Shown: positions 53,660 through 62,635, numbered from the stretch's first letter. The stretch: DNA of 64,000 nt from Desulforegulaceae bacterium (GCA_034006035.1 JAVETN010000005.1:109526-173525), one strand, 5' to 3'. The notes: generated from the sequence alone by a model not told the origin. Program-made: numbers and translations.

Positions 53660-56452
53660 TCAAGAGTCCTGTTTTTTAAGTAAAATAATTGACAATCCTA
53701 TGATTACCGGAACTGACATCAACATATAACCAAACAACCCGTAAAGATCTGGCAGGGCTAAGGCCTTATTAAACACTCCCCGGCTTATAGTAAAAAAATA
53801 AGTAGCCGGATAAATTTGTCCGATTAGTTTTCCTGCGCCTTCAAGTGAAGAAACAGGGTTGAGAAGTCCTGAAAACTGGATTGCAGGAAGCATGGTTCCT
53901 ATAATAGCCACAAACATTGCAGCAATCTGGCTTTTGGTAAAAGTTGAAGCCAAAAGACCAAAACCAGTGGAAAATAAGATAAAAATAAATGCTGCCAGTG
54001 TCAGAGTAGCAAAGCTTCCTTTTATGGGCACATCAAAAAGAGTGACCGCAAGTAAAGTCATCAGGAAAAAATTTCCCATAGCCAGAACCACATAAGGCAG
54101 TTGCTTACCCAGCAGAAATTCACTTTTAGTAACCGGGGTGACATAAAGATTGATAATAGAACCCAGTTCTTTTTCACGCACCACTGACAGGGCAGTCAGC
54201 ATAGAAGGAATCATTAGTAAAAGAAGGGGAATTACGGCCGGAACTATGGCAGGCAGACTTCTTACGTCGGGATTATAACGGAACCGGGTTTCAATTCCTG
54301 CTGAAGTTAAAATGTCTTGTCCAAGATTTTGTTTAGCATTATGAGTCAGCCAGCTTAAATGCATTCCTTTTACATAGGCCTGAATTGTTTCGGCACGAGT
54401 TGGCATGGCACCGTCTATCCAAACCCCTATTTCAACAGGTACACCGCGTTTTAGATCACGAGCGAAATTGGGCGGGATTTCAATGGCAAGAGAAAGTTCT
54501 CCACTGCTCATTCGTTTGTCAAGTTCGTCGTAGCTTTTAAGAGGAGGGTGTTCAATAAAATATCGTGAACCTGAAATATCCAGGGTATAATTTCGGCTAA
54601 GTGTTGTTTGATCGCGATCAAGCACTGCAAATCTTAAGTCCTCCACATCCATACTGATCCCGTATCCTATGATAAACATAAGTATAACGCTTCCAAGAAG
54701 TGCCAAAGTTCCGCGTACAGGGTCACGCTGAAGCTCAAGGGTTTCACGCAGGGCATAACTGAAAGCTCGAGTCAGGCTGAAACTTTGGTGTTTTACTTTT
54801 TTTGAAGATTTAGGCTCTGTATTTGAAATATTTACAGGTTTATTTTCTGGCTCATTTACAGTTGTTTTTATTTCTTCGTCTTGAGCACCTGCTTCTTTAA
54901 GATAGATGATAAAGGCTTCTTCCAAAGTTTTTGTATTACGTTTTTTTAAAAGTTCTTCAGGTGAGGCACTGACCAGTACTTTTCCGGCGTGCATCAGGGA
55001 AATCCGATCACATCGTTCAGCCTCATTCATAAAATGAGTTGAAATAAAAATTGTTACCCGATCTTTTCGAGCCAGATCAATCATAAGCTGCCAGAATTTA
55101 TCCCGGGCTATGGGATCAACTCCTGAAGTTGGCTCATCAAGAATTAAAAGTTCAGGCCCATGCACCATGGCTACAGCAAGTGAAAGCCTTTGTCTTATTC
55201 CCAGGGGAAGATTATTTGGCAGGGTGTTGAGCACATCATTAAGATTAAAACGGGAAGCTATATATTCTAATCGTTTCGGGATATCTTTTTCAGGTAAAGA
55301 AAAAAGACGGGCATGAAGTACAAGGTTTTGGTGAACAGTAAGTTCGCTGTATAAAGAAAATGATTGAGACATATAGCCCACCCGCCTGCGTGTATTCATA
55401 TCATGGGGATTTACTTCATTACCGAAAAGCCAGGCCCTTCCTTTGCTAGCAGGAAGAAGACCTGTAAGCATCTTCATTGTGGTGGATTTACCGCAGCCGT
55501 TGGAGCCTAGAAAACCAAAAATTTCACCACGGCGGATTTTAAAACTTACATGTTCAACTGCAGTGAAGTTACCAAAGTTTTTGGTAAGATCTTTAGCTTC
55601 AATGGCTATTTCGTCATTTTTTTCAGTGACAAGTGGAGGCACCACAACAGTTTGATGGCCTTGTTTTTTTTCTTTTGGAAGTAGTTCAATAAAGGCTTCT
55701 TCAAGAGATTTGGTCTGGGTCTTTTCATGCAGTTCCTGTGGTGAGCCTGTTGCCAGAATTTTACCGTCATCCATGGCCACCAGCCAGTCAAATTTTTCAG
55801 CTTCATCCATATATGCAGTAGCTACAATTACACTCATTTCATTGCGTTGATTACGAATGTTTTCTATTAGATCCCAAAATTGACTTCGTGCCAGAGGATC
55901 AACTCCAGTGGTAGGCTCATCAAGAATAAGAAGATCAGGATCATGGATTAAAGCACAGCATAAACCAAGTTTTTGCTTCATTCCTCCAGAAAGTTTTCCA
56001 GCAGGGCGCTCAAGAAAAGGATTAAGTCCGGTTGCCTTTGTCAGGTCATCAATACGTCGGCGTCTTTCAGCTGAACTATGACCAAAGAGTCTTCCAAAAA
56101 ATTGAAGGTTTTCTTCAATAGACAGGGTGGGGTAGAGATTTTTACCGAGCCCCTGGGGCATATAAGCAATCATGGGACAAACTTTGTTTCGATGTTTTAC
56201 CTCGGCGATATTGCCTCCAAGCACTTCAACCCTGCCTTTTTGTATAGCTCGGGAACCTGCTACCAAAGACATTAAACTGGATTTTCCAACTCCGTCAGGA
56301 CCAATGAGACCAACCATGGATCTTGCAGGAATATCAAGGCTTAGTTCATCAAGTGCCAGGGTCTTTCCATAGTAAAGGCTGACTTTTTTCAGGCGAACCA
56401 CAGGCAATGGATCAAAATTTTCAGTGTTGTTTGCAAAGCTGTGTGTATCCAT
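53660..56452 (-). CDS. rbbA: RbbA-like fused double ATPase and ABC-2 permease
   Basis: A 930-residue fusion with two ABC ATPase domains (about 20-240 and 285-500) and a C-terminal ABC-2 permease (about 575-930). The first ATPase has Walker [10 protein letters not shown], signature [10 protein letters not shown] and Walker [14 protein letters not shown]. The second has GSNGCGKST and [13 protein letters not shown], but its signature reads [10 protein letters not shown], the atypical form also known in E. coli RbbA. It forms an exporter with the HlyD-type protein and the YhhJ-type permease. Start overlaps the adaptor stop by one base (TAATG). Composition marks it as acquired. Confidence 0.92.
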   Translation of the reverse strand: MDTHSFANNTENFDPLPVVRLKKVSLYYGKTLALDELSLDIPARSMVGLIGPDGVGKSSLMSLVAGSRAIQKGRVEVLGGNIAEVKHRNKVCPMIAYMPQGLGKNLYPTLSIEENLQFFGRLFGHSSAERRRRIDDLTKATGLNPFLERPAGKLSGGMKQKLGLCCALIHDPDLLILDEPTTGVDPLARSQFWDLIENIRNQRNEMSVIVATAYMDEAEKFDWLVAMDDGKILATGSPQELHEKTQTKSLEEAFIELLPKEKKQGHQTVVVPPLVTEKNDEIAIEAKDLTKNFGNFTAVEHVSFKIRRGEIFGFLGSNGCGKSTTMKMLTGLLPASKGRAWLFGNEVNPHDMNTRRRVGYMSQSFSLYSELTVHQNLVLHARLFSLPEKDIPKRLEYIASRFNLNDVLNTLPNNLPLGIRQRLSLAVAMVHGPELLILDEPTSGVDPIARDKFWQLMIDLARKDRVTIFISTHFMNEAERCDRISLMHAGKVLVSASPEELLKKRNTKTLEEAFIIYLKEAGAQDEEIKTTVNEPENKPVNISNTEPKSSKKVKHQSFSLTRAFSYALRETLELQRDPVRGTLALLGSVILMFIIGYGISMDVEDLRFAVLDRDQTTLSRNYTLDISGSRYFIEHPPLKSYDELDKRMSSGELSLAIEIPPNFARDLKRGVPVEIGVWIDGAMPTRAETIQAYVKGMHLSWLTHNAKQNLGQDILTSAGIETRFRYNPDVRSLPAIVPAVIPLLLLMIPSMLTALSVVREKELGSIINLYVTPVTKSEFLLGKQLPYVVLAMGNFFLMTLLAVTLFDVPIKGSFATLTLAAFIFILFSTGFGLLASTFTKSQIAAMFVAIIGTMLPAIQFSGLLNPVSSLEGAGKLIGQIYPATYFFTISRGVFNKALALPDLYGLFGYMLMSVPVIIGLSIILLKKQDS

Positions 56453-57525
56453 TAATATGAACCTTTGACTTTAAGATGATCCGGCCAGTCTTTAGTTGGA
56501 TCTAGACGTATATAAGCCATTCCTGGCAAGCCTGTTTTAACATGGAGAATATATTTTTGAAGGAGCTCTTTGGGAATCTGGGCTCTTACACGAAACATTA
56601 ATTTTGCTCTCTCTCTGGAGGTTTCTACAGTTTTAGGAGTAAACTGAGCTACATCAGCAACAAAAGATATTTTTGCAGGAACCACATACTGGGGGGCTGC
56701 ATCAAGGACAAGTCTTACTTCAGTACCCAGGGCAATTCTTCCTGCCATGGCTGTAGGAAGAAAAAAAGTCATATAAACATCACTGAGATCAACCAGGTTA
56801 ACCACCCGGCCGCCGGCTCCGATAACTTCTCCGGGCTGGGCTATGAGATACTGAATCCGACCATCCCGGGGAGATTTAAGTGCACAGTCTTTAATATCTG
56901 CAGTGATTCTTTCAACTGCGGCTCCTACAGCTTCAACAGCAGACTGGGCTTGGGCAATTTCTGAACGGGCAGTTGAGATGGCTGCTTCTGAAGAAGCAAC
57001 CCGGGCCTGGGCTGCACAGACTGTTGCAATGGCACCCTGAACACGGGCTTTGTCATCATCGGCTTTCTGCTGGGAAGCTGCGCCTTTAGAGGCCAGGGTT
57101 GATGAGCGGTTTGCATGCTTTTTGGCAATACCTAACTCTGCCTCACGCTGCCTTACAACGGCCATTGCAGCAGCTCTTTCACTTTCACGCTGCTTAAGTC
57201 GACTTCTTGCAGTCTCAATTCCTATTTTTGCCTGCTCTAACTCTGCTTTTACCTGCCGTTGTTGAGCTTCAAGGATTTCTGTATCCATCATGGCAAGGAT
57301 CGTTCCTGCTGTAACAAACTCACCTTCACGAACTAAAATTTCCATTACCCGTCCAGGTGTTTTGGTTGCTATATCGATTTCCACTGCCTCAATTCGGCCA
57401 TTGGCACTGATTAAACCTTCAAGTTCATCTTTTCCTAGAAAGTTTTTCCAGATGATGAAAGCCAGAATACCGGCAACCAGAGCAATTACAGCAATGGTAA
57501 GCCATTTTTTGTTTTGTTTAGTCAT
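56452..57525 (-). CDS. yhiI: HlyD/YhiI-type membrane fusion protein
   Basis: A periplasmic adaptor of about 357 residues with one N-terminal membrane segment ([19 protein letters not shown]). A barrel-sandwich half ([19 protein letters not shown]), a long Ala/Gln/Arg-rich coiled coil (about 80-200) and a C-terminal beta domain follow. An ATG at 57549 is in frame, but the ATG at 57525 has AAGGA seven bases upstream and is preferred. First gene of the exporter operon. The upstream DNA lacks other genes for 400 bp and then enters mobile-element debris. Confidence 0.9.
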   Translation of the reverse strand: MTKQNKKWLTIAVIALVAGILAFIIWKNFLGKDELEGLISANGRIEAVEIDIATKTPGRVMEILVREGEFVTAGTILAMMDTEILEAQQRQVKAELEQAKIGIETARSRLKQRESERAAAMAVVRQREAELGIAKKHANRSSTLASKGAASQQKADDDKARVQGAIATVCAAQARVASSEAAISTARSEIAQAQSAVEAVGAAVERITADIKDCALKSPRDGRIQYLIAQPGEVIGAGGRVVNLVDLSDVYMTFFLPTAMAGRIALGTEVRLVLDAAPQYVVPAKISFVADVAQFTPKTVETSRERAKLMFRVRAQIPKELLQKYILHVKTGLPGMAYIRLDPTKDWPDHLKVKGSY

Positions 57526-57549
57526 TATTTTATCCTTATTTTGTGTCAT

Positions 57550-57961
57550 CTATAAATTCATTTAATTAATTTATATCAGTAATTAAACCTTTTGGTATTT
57601 TATTGAGTTCTAGATGCCTTACCAGAGATCTTTATGAATAATTGCTAACTTTAAGATATTTGCTTTCTAAGTTTTCTCTATCCGTTTATGTTGCAAAATT
57701 CTTAAATATTGGTCAAGTCGTATTGATGATTTTTATATTTTATTCTGTGGGCAGATTTTTTTAAACCATTCGGTTCTGAGGCTTTTTCAGCCTTTTTTTT
57801 CACAAAAGTCTTCTTTTTTGGCAAGTCCTGGTGATGTGATAAATTTTTCAGTTCCTGCTGGTTAATCAGCTCGCTTTATGAATCTATGCCAATAAGCTCT
57901 ATTCTTTCAGATACTTACATTCCCAAGTTGGAGCTTGGGAACGAGCCTAAATTACAAATGA
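57550..57961. other. 412-bp spacer with a stray terminator-like hairpin and a REP-like element
   Basis: No gene was seen. AGGCT (57779-57783) and AGCCT (57789-57793) form a small stem followed by seven Ts on the plus strand, although no plus-strand gene precedes it. The yhiI promoter should lie at the left end. Confidence 0.5.
57920..57941. repeat. REP-like palindrome
   Basis: TTCCCAAG and CTTGGGAA form a perfect 8-bp stem with a six-base loop, in the context CATTCCCAAG...CTTGGGAACGAG. This sequence resembles a widespread repetitive extragenic palindrome found in many bacteria; only one copy is in this window. Confidence 0.55.
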
Positions 57962-58192
57962 GTTGCGCAGACAGATGGACATGGCGACTATAATTTTTTA
58001 GATAAACTTAAATATATTAAATATACAGGCTTTTTTACACATTCACGCCGTAAGTTTTGTGAAACAATAAAAGCTGCAGGTAAATTCAAAGGCGGAATTA
58101 AAAAAACAGGCTATGCTGAATCAGGCAATAAATTATATACGCAAACATCTTTGCCTTCTCATATTATCTTTGTGTCACAAGTTCTGTCGTGA
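57962..58192 (+). pseudogene. Fragment of IS66-family transposase (TnpC)
   Basis: An open stretch without start codon reads VAQTDGHGDYNFLDKLK and then YTGFFTHSRRKFCETIKA. This matches the IS66 transposase core, where a conserved QTDG aspartate is followed by GC(F/W)AHxRRKF. The usual 500-residue protein is otherwise absent, so it is a remnant. It ends in TGA at 58190-58192. Confidence 0.7.
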
Positions 58193-58228
58193 TTTTGTCG
58201 CAAGTTGTTGTAATAAGCTGCCGCAAGT

Positions 58229-58577
58229 TCAAACCCGAAGAATATAGATCAGCTGGTTTGTAGCGCCTTCCGTTGATAGCAACTCCTTGTCCAGCATTCC
58301 TTTGAGATCTCGTTGCAGGCTCCGCCTATTGACATTAGGGCAGATGTCTTCAAAGTTTTGAATGGTCAGTTTTGACGCCTCTTACGCCTTTAACCAGCTT
58401 GCGATGTATTTCCCAAATAAGTCCTTCGGTGATCGGATCTCCGCTGTCCAGACAATTGAACTCGGTATGGTTGCAACACTCTTTCAGCAAGTTCAGTTCT
58501 TCATAGACATCTTTCATAAAATTATCAGTGGCTTCTCCCATTAATCTTAACACCTGTTTCCAGAGCCATTTTGTCCG
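58229..58577 (-). pseudogene. Decayed gene with C-terminal winged helix
   Basis: One frame (about 58577-58350) reads [17 protein letters not shown] and continues to [11 protein letters not shown], then stops. Another frame (about 58362-58229) continues as [21 protein letters not shown] and ends [12 protein letters not shown], typical of a winged-helix tail of Fic-like or RecG-like accessory proteins. A single frameshift near 58355 would join them. The family of the first part is not recognised. It is probably a dead defence or regulatory gene. Confidence 0.5.
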
Positions 58578-58668
58578 TAAACAACAGCAATATTGTTTTT
58601 ACTTAAATCAAGTGGTTTAACAGTTTGTTCACTTCGGCAACTTCACTGATAGAGCATGGATTCGACCA
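58575..58668 (-). pseudogene. Fragments of a restriction-gene 3' end and of an ATPase P-loop
   Basis: Reading the minus strand, the segment first encodes IHALSVKLPK and a stop, almost the same as the C-terminus of the type III endonuclease at 62.7 kb (LHALSVKLPG). In another frame it then encodes [20 protein letters not shown], the start of an AAA ATPase up to a Walker A motif. The P-loop is cut right after GSG and runs into the WLWKQV pseudogene. These are remnants of a lost defence locus (inference). Confidence 0.5.
58603..58659 (+). repeat. Direct repeat copy A (matches 62636-62696)
   Basis: About 57 bp with roughly six differences and a short gap relative to the copy at 62636-62696. The core CGGCAACTTCACTGATAGAG is identical. 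The two copies lie 4 kb apart in the same orientation and enclose the KaiC/GGDEF-EAL segment. Confidence 0.75.
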
Positions 58669-58670
58669 AA

Positions 58671-58799
58671 TTACTTTTCTTCCTCTGGATCCCCCCAGAT
58701 TTCCCGTGCTATAAAATTAACAGATTTGTCAGGGTTTGAAAGACACTTTTTTATTATAGCTTTTTTGAACTCATCTGAGTACTTACCATACACTCTCAT
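58671..58799 (-). pseudogene. Truncated insertion-sequence OrfA (helix-turn-helix transposase)
   Basis: A 42-codon frame starts MRVYGKYSDEFKKAIIKKC and reaches FIAREI before stopping. The pattern is that of the N-terminal helix-turn-helix of IS3-type OrfA transposases, which are normally about 90-100 residues long. The remainder is lost. Its leader matches the inverted copy at 62.47 kb. Confidence 0.6.
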
Positions 58800-58859
58800 T
58801 TTTTACTTGCTTTCTGCCCTCTGTACTAAATATTATTTTTTTAGTTTATGTGACAACTA
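58785..58859 (-). mobile_element. IS end, copy A (inverted relative to 62472-62545)
   Basis: On the minus strand it reads TAGTTGTCACA, an AT-rich leader with AATATTT, then AGAGGGCAGAAAG and the OrfA start. The same order occurs on the plus strand at 62473-62543. Both face outward from the KaiC/GGDEF-EAL genes. Confidence 0.6.
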
Positions 58860-59018
58860 GCCTGACACATGAGGATATACATCAAATTTCAAAGCAGTAG
58901 CTTTTGAAAGGAAAGAGCAGAATATATTTCTTGTATGTATTTTTTATCATTATTTTGTTGTAAAAAATATGCAGAAAAACTGGATAAAAGTATTATTTAA
59001 TTTATAAAAGTTGACAAT

Positions 59019-59046
59019 TTGCTTGTTTAAAGCTAACGTTTATAAT
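59019..59046 (+). promoter_or_regulatory. Predicted promoter for the KaiC-like/GGDEF-EAL operon
   Basis: TTGCTT (59019-59024) and a perfect TATAAT (59041-59046) are spaced by 16 bases, about 60 bp before the KaiC-like start. A TTGACA at 59011-59016 is too far for standard spacing. Confidence 0.45.
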
Positions 59047-59108
59047 TATCAACAATATGTTTAAAAAAGAGATTGGAGCATTTTTCTTTGCTGTGAATAT
59101 TAGTTTGT

Positions 59109-60341
59109 TTGCGAAAATTTGTTTGTGAAAACAAATTAGTTGGGATTTATCTGTCTGGTAACTTTGAAGCTTTATTGGAATCTATCTCGAAAGAAGTCGA
59201 AAACACTTCTCCGGGGCTTATAATTGTTGATTCATTCAGATCAATTATAGAGGAAACCGTTAAACCGTCCGGTTCGATGAGTCTACAGTTCTTTGTCCAG
59301 CAACTTGGAGTAAAATTGAGTGCCTTTCAGGCAACAACCTTTCTTATTGGGGAATATTTTTCGCAGACAAAACCGCATCCCATATTTACTGTTGCTGACG
59401 GGCTATTGTCCATGAGTCAGAGCGTCAATCGAAATTCAATGGTACGCAAGATGCAAGTGCTCAAAATGCGGGGACAGGCTACGATTCCGGGAATGCACAC
59501 ATTCCGAATCACCAGCAAAGGGATTGAAGTCTTTCCAGCAGCGACAGTTAAAGGCGATACCGAGGAAAATAGAACTGCCATTTCAAAAACACCCATAAAG
59601 AGAAGATTAGCCATGGGTGTGCCGGGTCTGGACGAAATGTTAGGGGGCGGATTGCCTTCGGGTTATTCTCTTCTGGTTGCAGGCCCTTCTGGATCTGGAA
59701 AAACCATCCTTGCAACCGCTTTTCTTACAGAAGGCGTTCGCCTAAAGGAACCAGGAATTATTGTTGCTTTTGAGCAAACCCCGAGTCAATCTTGGGTTCA
59801 AACCCTTGACAATATGGTTCGTGCAGGGCAAATTGGTTTAATCAACACCCGTTCTCTGGATTTATCTATTGATGAAATAGTCCAAAACTTGATAGCTCTT
59901 ATTCACAAAATGAAAGCAACCCGGGTGGTAATCGACTCCCTATCCGGATTTGAGCTGGCTATAGCACCGGGCTTTCGTGAAGATTTTCGCGAGTCTCTAT
60001 TTCGAATGATAGCTGTTTTGTCCAGCCTAGGCGTAACTTTAATGTTAACCTCTGAGCTGGAAGATCGCTATACGGATTTGCGTTTCAGTCCTTATGGCTC
60101 TGCTTTTCTCACAGATGCGATTATTGTTCAACGCTACATTGAAATGGAGAGCTGCTTGCAAAGAGTCATGGCGGTTGTAAAAGTTCGGGCTAGCAATCAC
60201 AGCAATGAAATTCGTCAATATAAAATCACAGACAAGGGGATCGTTATTGGCAAACGGATAATCAACTACGAAGGAATTCTGGGCGGCCAACCAGCACAAT
60301 CAAAAATAAGCCATAAAAATGATAAAGAAAAAAGATCATGA
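59109..60341 (+). CDS. KaiC-like RecA-superfamily ATPase, N-terminally truncated
   Basis: A 410-residue relic of a two-domain KaiC-type protein. The first domain begins inside the fold: its Walker A is missing and only the Walker B-like GLIIVDSFRSI (about 36-46) and the following half are left. The second domain is complete, with VPGLDEMLGGGLPSGYS, Walker A GPSGSGKT (about 193-200) and Walker B RVVIDSLSGFEL. The first codon available is TTG at 59109 without a good ribosome site; a stop lies in frame at 59094. It overlaps the GGDEF-EAL gene by ATGA, so they are coupled. No kaiA or kaiB is present. Composition differs from the host. Confidence 0.8.
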   Translation: MRKFVCENKLVGIYLSGNFEALLESISKEVENTSPGLIIVDSFRSIIEETVKPSGSMSLQFFVQQLGVKLSAFQATTFLIGEYFSQTKPHPIFTVADGLLSMSQSVNRNSMVRKMQVLKMRGQATIPGMHTFRITSKGIEVFPAATVKGDTEENRTAISKTPIKRRLAMGVPGLDEMLGGGLPSGYSLLVAGPSGSGKTILATAFLTEGVRLKEPGIIVAFEQTPSQSWVQTLDNMVRAGQIGLINTRSLDLSIDEIVQNLIALIHKMKATRVVIDSLSGFELAIAPGFREDFRESLFRMIAVLSSLGVTLMLTSELEDRYTDLRFSPYGSAFLTDAIIVQRYIEMESCLQRVMAVVKVRASNHSNEIRQYKITDKGIVIGKRIINYEGILGGQPAQSKISHKNDKEKRS

Positions 60342-62074
60342 CCAAAAAAAAAGGGCAGAATAGGGAGTTAAAAACTAACATTACCAGCCAGATTTTTAGA
60401 ACAAAAAAGGGCAATAATTCCTCGCAAGCCTTAGTATTAAAGGATTCTCTAGTTATTCGAGAAGCAAGGGTTATTTTAGATGAACAGGGTGTTTCTGATG
60501 GGAAAGACGTAGTGAAAAATAGAGAAAATCTTGCAGGTTTTCGGAATAAGAAAGTCGCTCTGCGAGATGAAAATTATATTCTTAAAAAAAAGCTTAAAAA
60601 GACTCAAAAAGAGTTAGCCCATGTTAAAATGGCATTACTAGAATCTGAAAGAGTGCATTTACAGGAAGCAAACCAACGTCTGCTTATTTCAGCCGTTAAT
60701 GCTCAAAAAATGCAGGAAGCTGCGGAGCTTGCCACTCTGGAGATGGCTCATATGGCACAGCATGACTTTCTTACTGGCTTACCCAATCGGTCGATGCTAA
60801 AAGAACAGCTTTCTCAGGCTATAGGTCTAGCCCGTCGGCATGGTAAACAAATTGTTCTTATGTTTTTGGACCTAGATCATTTTAAACATATTAATGATTC
60901 CTTAGGACATTCAATAGGAGATGAGCTGCTTCAATTAGTAGGAAGGCGTTTGACAACTTGTGTTCGTTCAACAGATACTATATGCCGTTTCGGTGGAGAT
61001 GAGTTTATAATTTTGCTTACCGAAATCAGCAGTCCGCAAGCTGCGGTTCAGGTCTCAAATAAAATACACACTGCTTTTACCGAGCCGTTTATTATTGATA
61101 AGAATGAACTGTATGTTAATTTAAGTATAGGGATCAGCATCTATCCAGATGACAGCGTTGATCCTGATGTTCTGATACAAAATGCAGATACAGCCATGTA
61201 TAATGCCAAAGAAACCGGACGAAACCATTTCCAATTTTTTAAAGTTGAGATGAATGAGAAAGCGGTTCGTCGAATGTTTGTTGAAACCGGCCTTCGCCGT
61301 GCCCTGATCCAAAAAGAGTTTGTCTTGTATTACCAACCGAAAATAAATCTTGTTTCAGGTAAAATAACAGGCAGTGAGGCATTGATTCGCTGGGTGAATC
61401 CTGAGCTTGGAATTGTCTATCCCGATGAATTTATACAGATAGCTGAAGAAAGTCACCTAATCTTGTCTATTGATAGATGGGTAATGCTTGAAGCTTGTAA
61501 ACAAGTAAAAAAATGGCTGGACTCTGGTCTGTCGGCCTTACCCGTAGCAGTAAATGTTTCTGCAGTCAATTTCAGAAATAAGCATTTTTTGGAAAACATT
61601 ATTTTAATCCTTGAAAAAACCGGGCTACCTCCTGACTACCTTGAATTAGAACTCACCGAAAGCATACTCATGGACAACGCAGAATCCTCTGTGTTGACGC
61701 TGAAAGCAGTAAAAGATATGGGAATAAAACTTGCCATTGATGACTTTGGTGTTGGGTTTTCCAGTTTGTCCTATATAAGACAATTTCCAATAGACACCCT
61801 GAAGATAGATCGATCTTTTGTTGATGAGATTAATTCAAATAAAGATAACGCAGCCATTGTCAGTGCTGTGATAGGAATAGGTAAAAATCTTAATCAGAGA
61901 GTCATTGCCGAAGGTGTAGAAACACCGGAACAGCTAAGTTTCCTTCAGGCGATGGACTGCGATGAAGGACAAGGCTTCCATTTTAATCATCCCATGCTTG
62001 CAGAGGATTTCACTTTATTATTAGAAACCGAAAGAAAAGGCCAAATATTATCAAATATGACCGGATGTTTATAA
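60338..62074 (+). CDS. GGDEF-EAL bifunctional diguanylate cyclase/phosphodiesterase
   Basis: A 578-residue cytoplasmic c-di-GMP enzyme. Residues about 1-60 are basic and disordered, about 70-145 form a coiled coil, then GGDEF (about 150-310) and EAL (about 325-570). The cyclase site RFGGDEFIILL (about 218) is intact. The phosphodiesterase motifs GSEALIRW (about 345), AVNVSAVNF, ELTESILM, IDDFGVGFSSLSYI and VIAEGVETPEQL are all present. Both activities are therefore possible. With no sensor domain of its own, input may come from the coupled KaiC-like ATPase (inference). Confidence 0.92.
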   Translation: MTKKKGQNRELKTNITSQIFRTKKGNNSSQALVLKDSLVIREARVILDEQGVSDGKDVVKNRENLAGFRNKKVALRDENYILKKKLKKTQKELAHVKMALLESERVHLQEANQRLLISAVNAQKMQEAAELATLEMAHMAQHDFLTGLPNRSMLKEQLSQAIGLARRHGKQIVLMFLDLDHFKHINDSLGHSIGDELLQLVGRRLTTCVRSTDTICRFGGDEFIILLTEISSPQAAVQVSNKIHTAFTEPFIIDKNELYVNLSIGISIYPDDSVDPDVLIQNADTAMYNAKETGRNHFQFFKVEMNEKAVRRMFVETGLRRALIQKEFVLYYQPKINLVSGKITGSEALIRWVNPELGIVYPDEFIQIAEESHLILSIDRWVMLEACKQVKKWLDSGLSALPVAVNVSAVNFRNKHFLENIILILEKTGLPPDYLELELTESILMDNAESSVLTLKAVKDMGIKLAIDDFGVGFSSLSYIRQFPIDTLKIDRSFVDEINSNKDNAAIVSAVIGIGKNLNQRVIAEGVETPEQLSFLQAMDCDEGQGFHFNHPMLAEDFTLLLETERKGQILSNMTGCL

Positions 62075-62256
62075 TCACCTCAAATTATATGGTGGTTAAA
62101 GTAAAATACAAACAGTGATTGTCTGGAAACTGGAACTTTTTGTTTAGTTCAATGCGGATAAAAAATTTTAAGGGTTGAGTTTTAAATCTGGCTCAAAGAT
62201 TCATGCAAAGACAGTTTTAGTTTAGCTGGTAATTAAATAACAAAAAGGAGAACATC

Positions 62257-62406
62257 ATGCTGTGGACAATTTTTGTGATACTTTTAGTTTTATGGTTGTT
62301 GGGACTTGTAAGCAGTTACACTTTGGGAGGTTTCATCCATATTCTGTTGATAATTGCAGTTATCGTTTTAGTAATTAATCTTATCGGAGGACGAAAAAAG
62401 TTATAG
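62257..62406 (+). CDS. Small membrane protein, lmo0937/DUF5670-like
   Basis: A 49-residue protein starting MLWTIFVILLVLWLLG with two membrane segments (about 3-18 and 27-43) around a short turn SSYTLGGFIH, and a basic end GGRKKL. This matches the lmo0937 family of small membrane proteins, whose role is unknown and often linked with stress. AAAAAGGAG lies six bases before the ATG, an excellent site. It is 182 bp after the GGDEF-EAL gene and may share the cargo's transcript or have its own promoter. Confidence 0.85.
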   Translation: MLWTIFVILLVLWLLGLVSSYTLGGFIHILLIIAVIVLVINLIGGRKKL

Positions 62407-62463
62407 CAGCCTGCTGGAGTACAAAGTAAGTATCAATTTTAGTTTTGTTCGGCAAAGCTCCCA

Positions 62464-62482
62464 GTGACAACTTAGTTGTCAC
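62464..62482. repeat. Perfect 9-bp palindrome at an IS end
   Basis: GTGACAACT (62464-62472), one base, then AGTTGTCAC (62474-62482). The right arm is the start of the IS end copy B; the left arm is the same sequence inverted, as would result from two abutted terminal repeats. Confidence 0.7.
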
Positions 62483-62545
62483 AGGATAAAAACTAATATT
62501 TTAAAGTAAGAGGGCGGAAAGTAAATAAAGAATAGTATTCTATGG
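62473..62545 (+). mobile_element. IS end, copy B (inverted relative to 58785-58859)
   Basis: Reads TAGTTGTCACA, an AT-rich leader with AATATTT, AGAGGGCGGAAAG and a decayed start region (AATAGTATTCTATGGG) matching copy A's OrfA start. It is cut at the IS66-like end at 62546. Confidence 0.6.
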
Positions 62546-62573
62546 GTCAGCTCTCAATAAACCCCATCTTCAA
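62546..62573. mobile_element. Solo IS66-type terminal sequence
   Basis: Matches the IS66 end at 63646-63673 at 25 of 28 positions, in the same orientation and exactly 1100 bp away. The shared core is CTCAATAAACCCCATCT. The sequence then diverges, so only an end remains. Confidence 0.65.
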
Positions 62574-62597
62574 GGTTTGTATCCATTAACAAACCTT
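62572..62597. repeat. 9-bp inverted repeat after the solo IS end
   Basis: AAGGTTTGT (62572-62580) pairs perfectly with ACAAACCTT (62589-62597) around eight bases. No U-tract follows. Confidence 0.5.
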
Positions 62598-62635
62598 ACA
62601 AAATTATTGTTTCGCTACAAATATAGTTACAAAAC

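Noticed and set aside
57779..57800. Plus-strand terminator-like hairpin with seven Ts
   Set aside because: No plus-strand gene ends before it, so it was only mentioned within the spacer and not called as a functional terminator.
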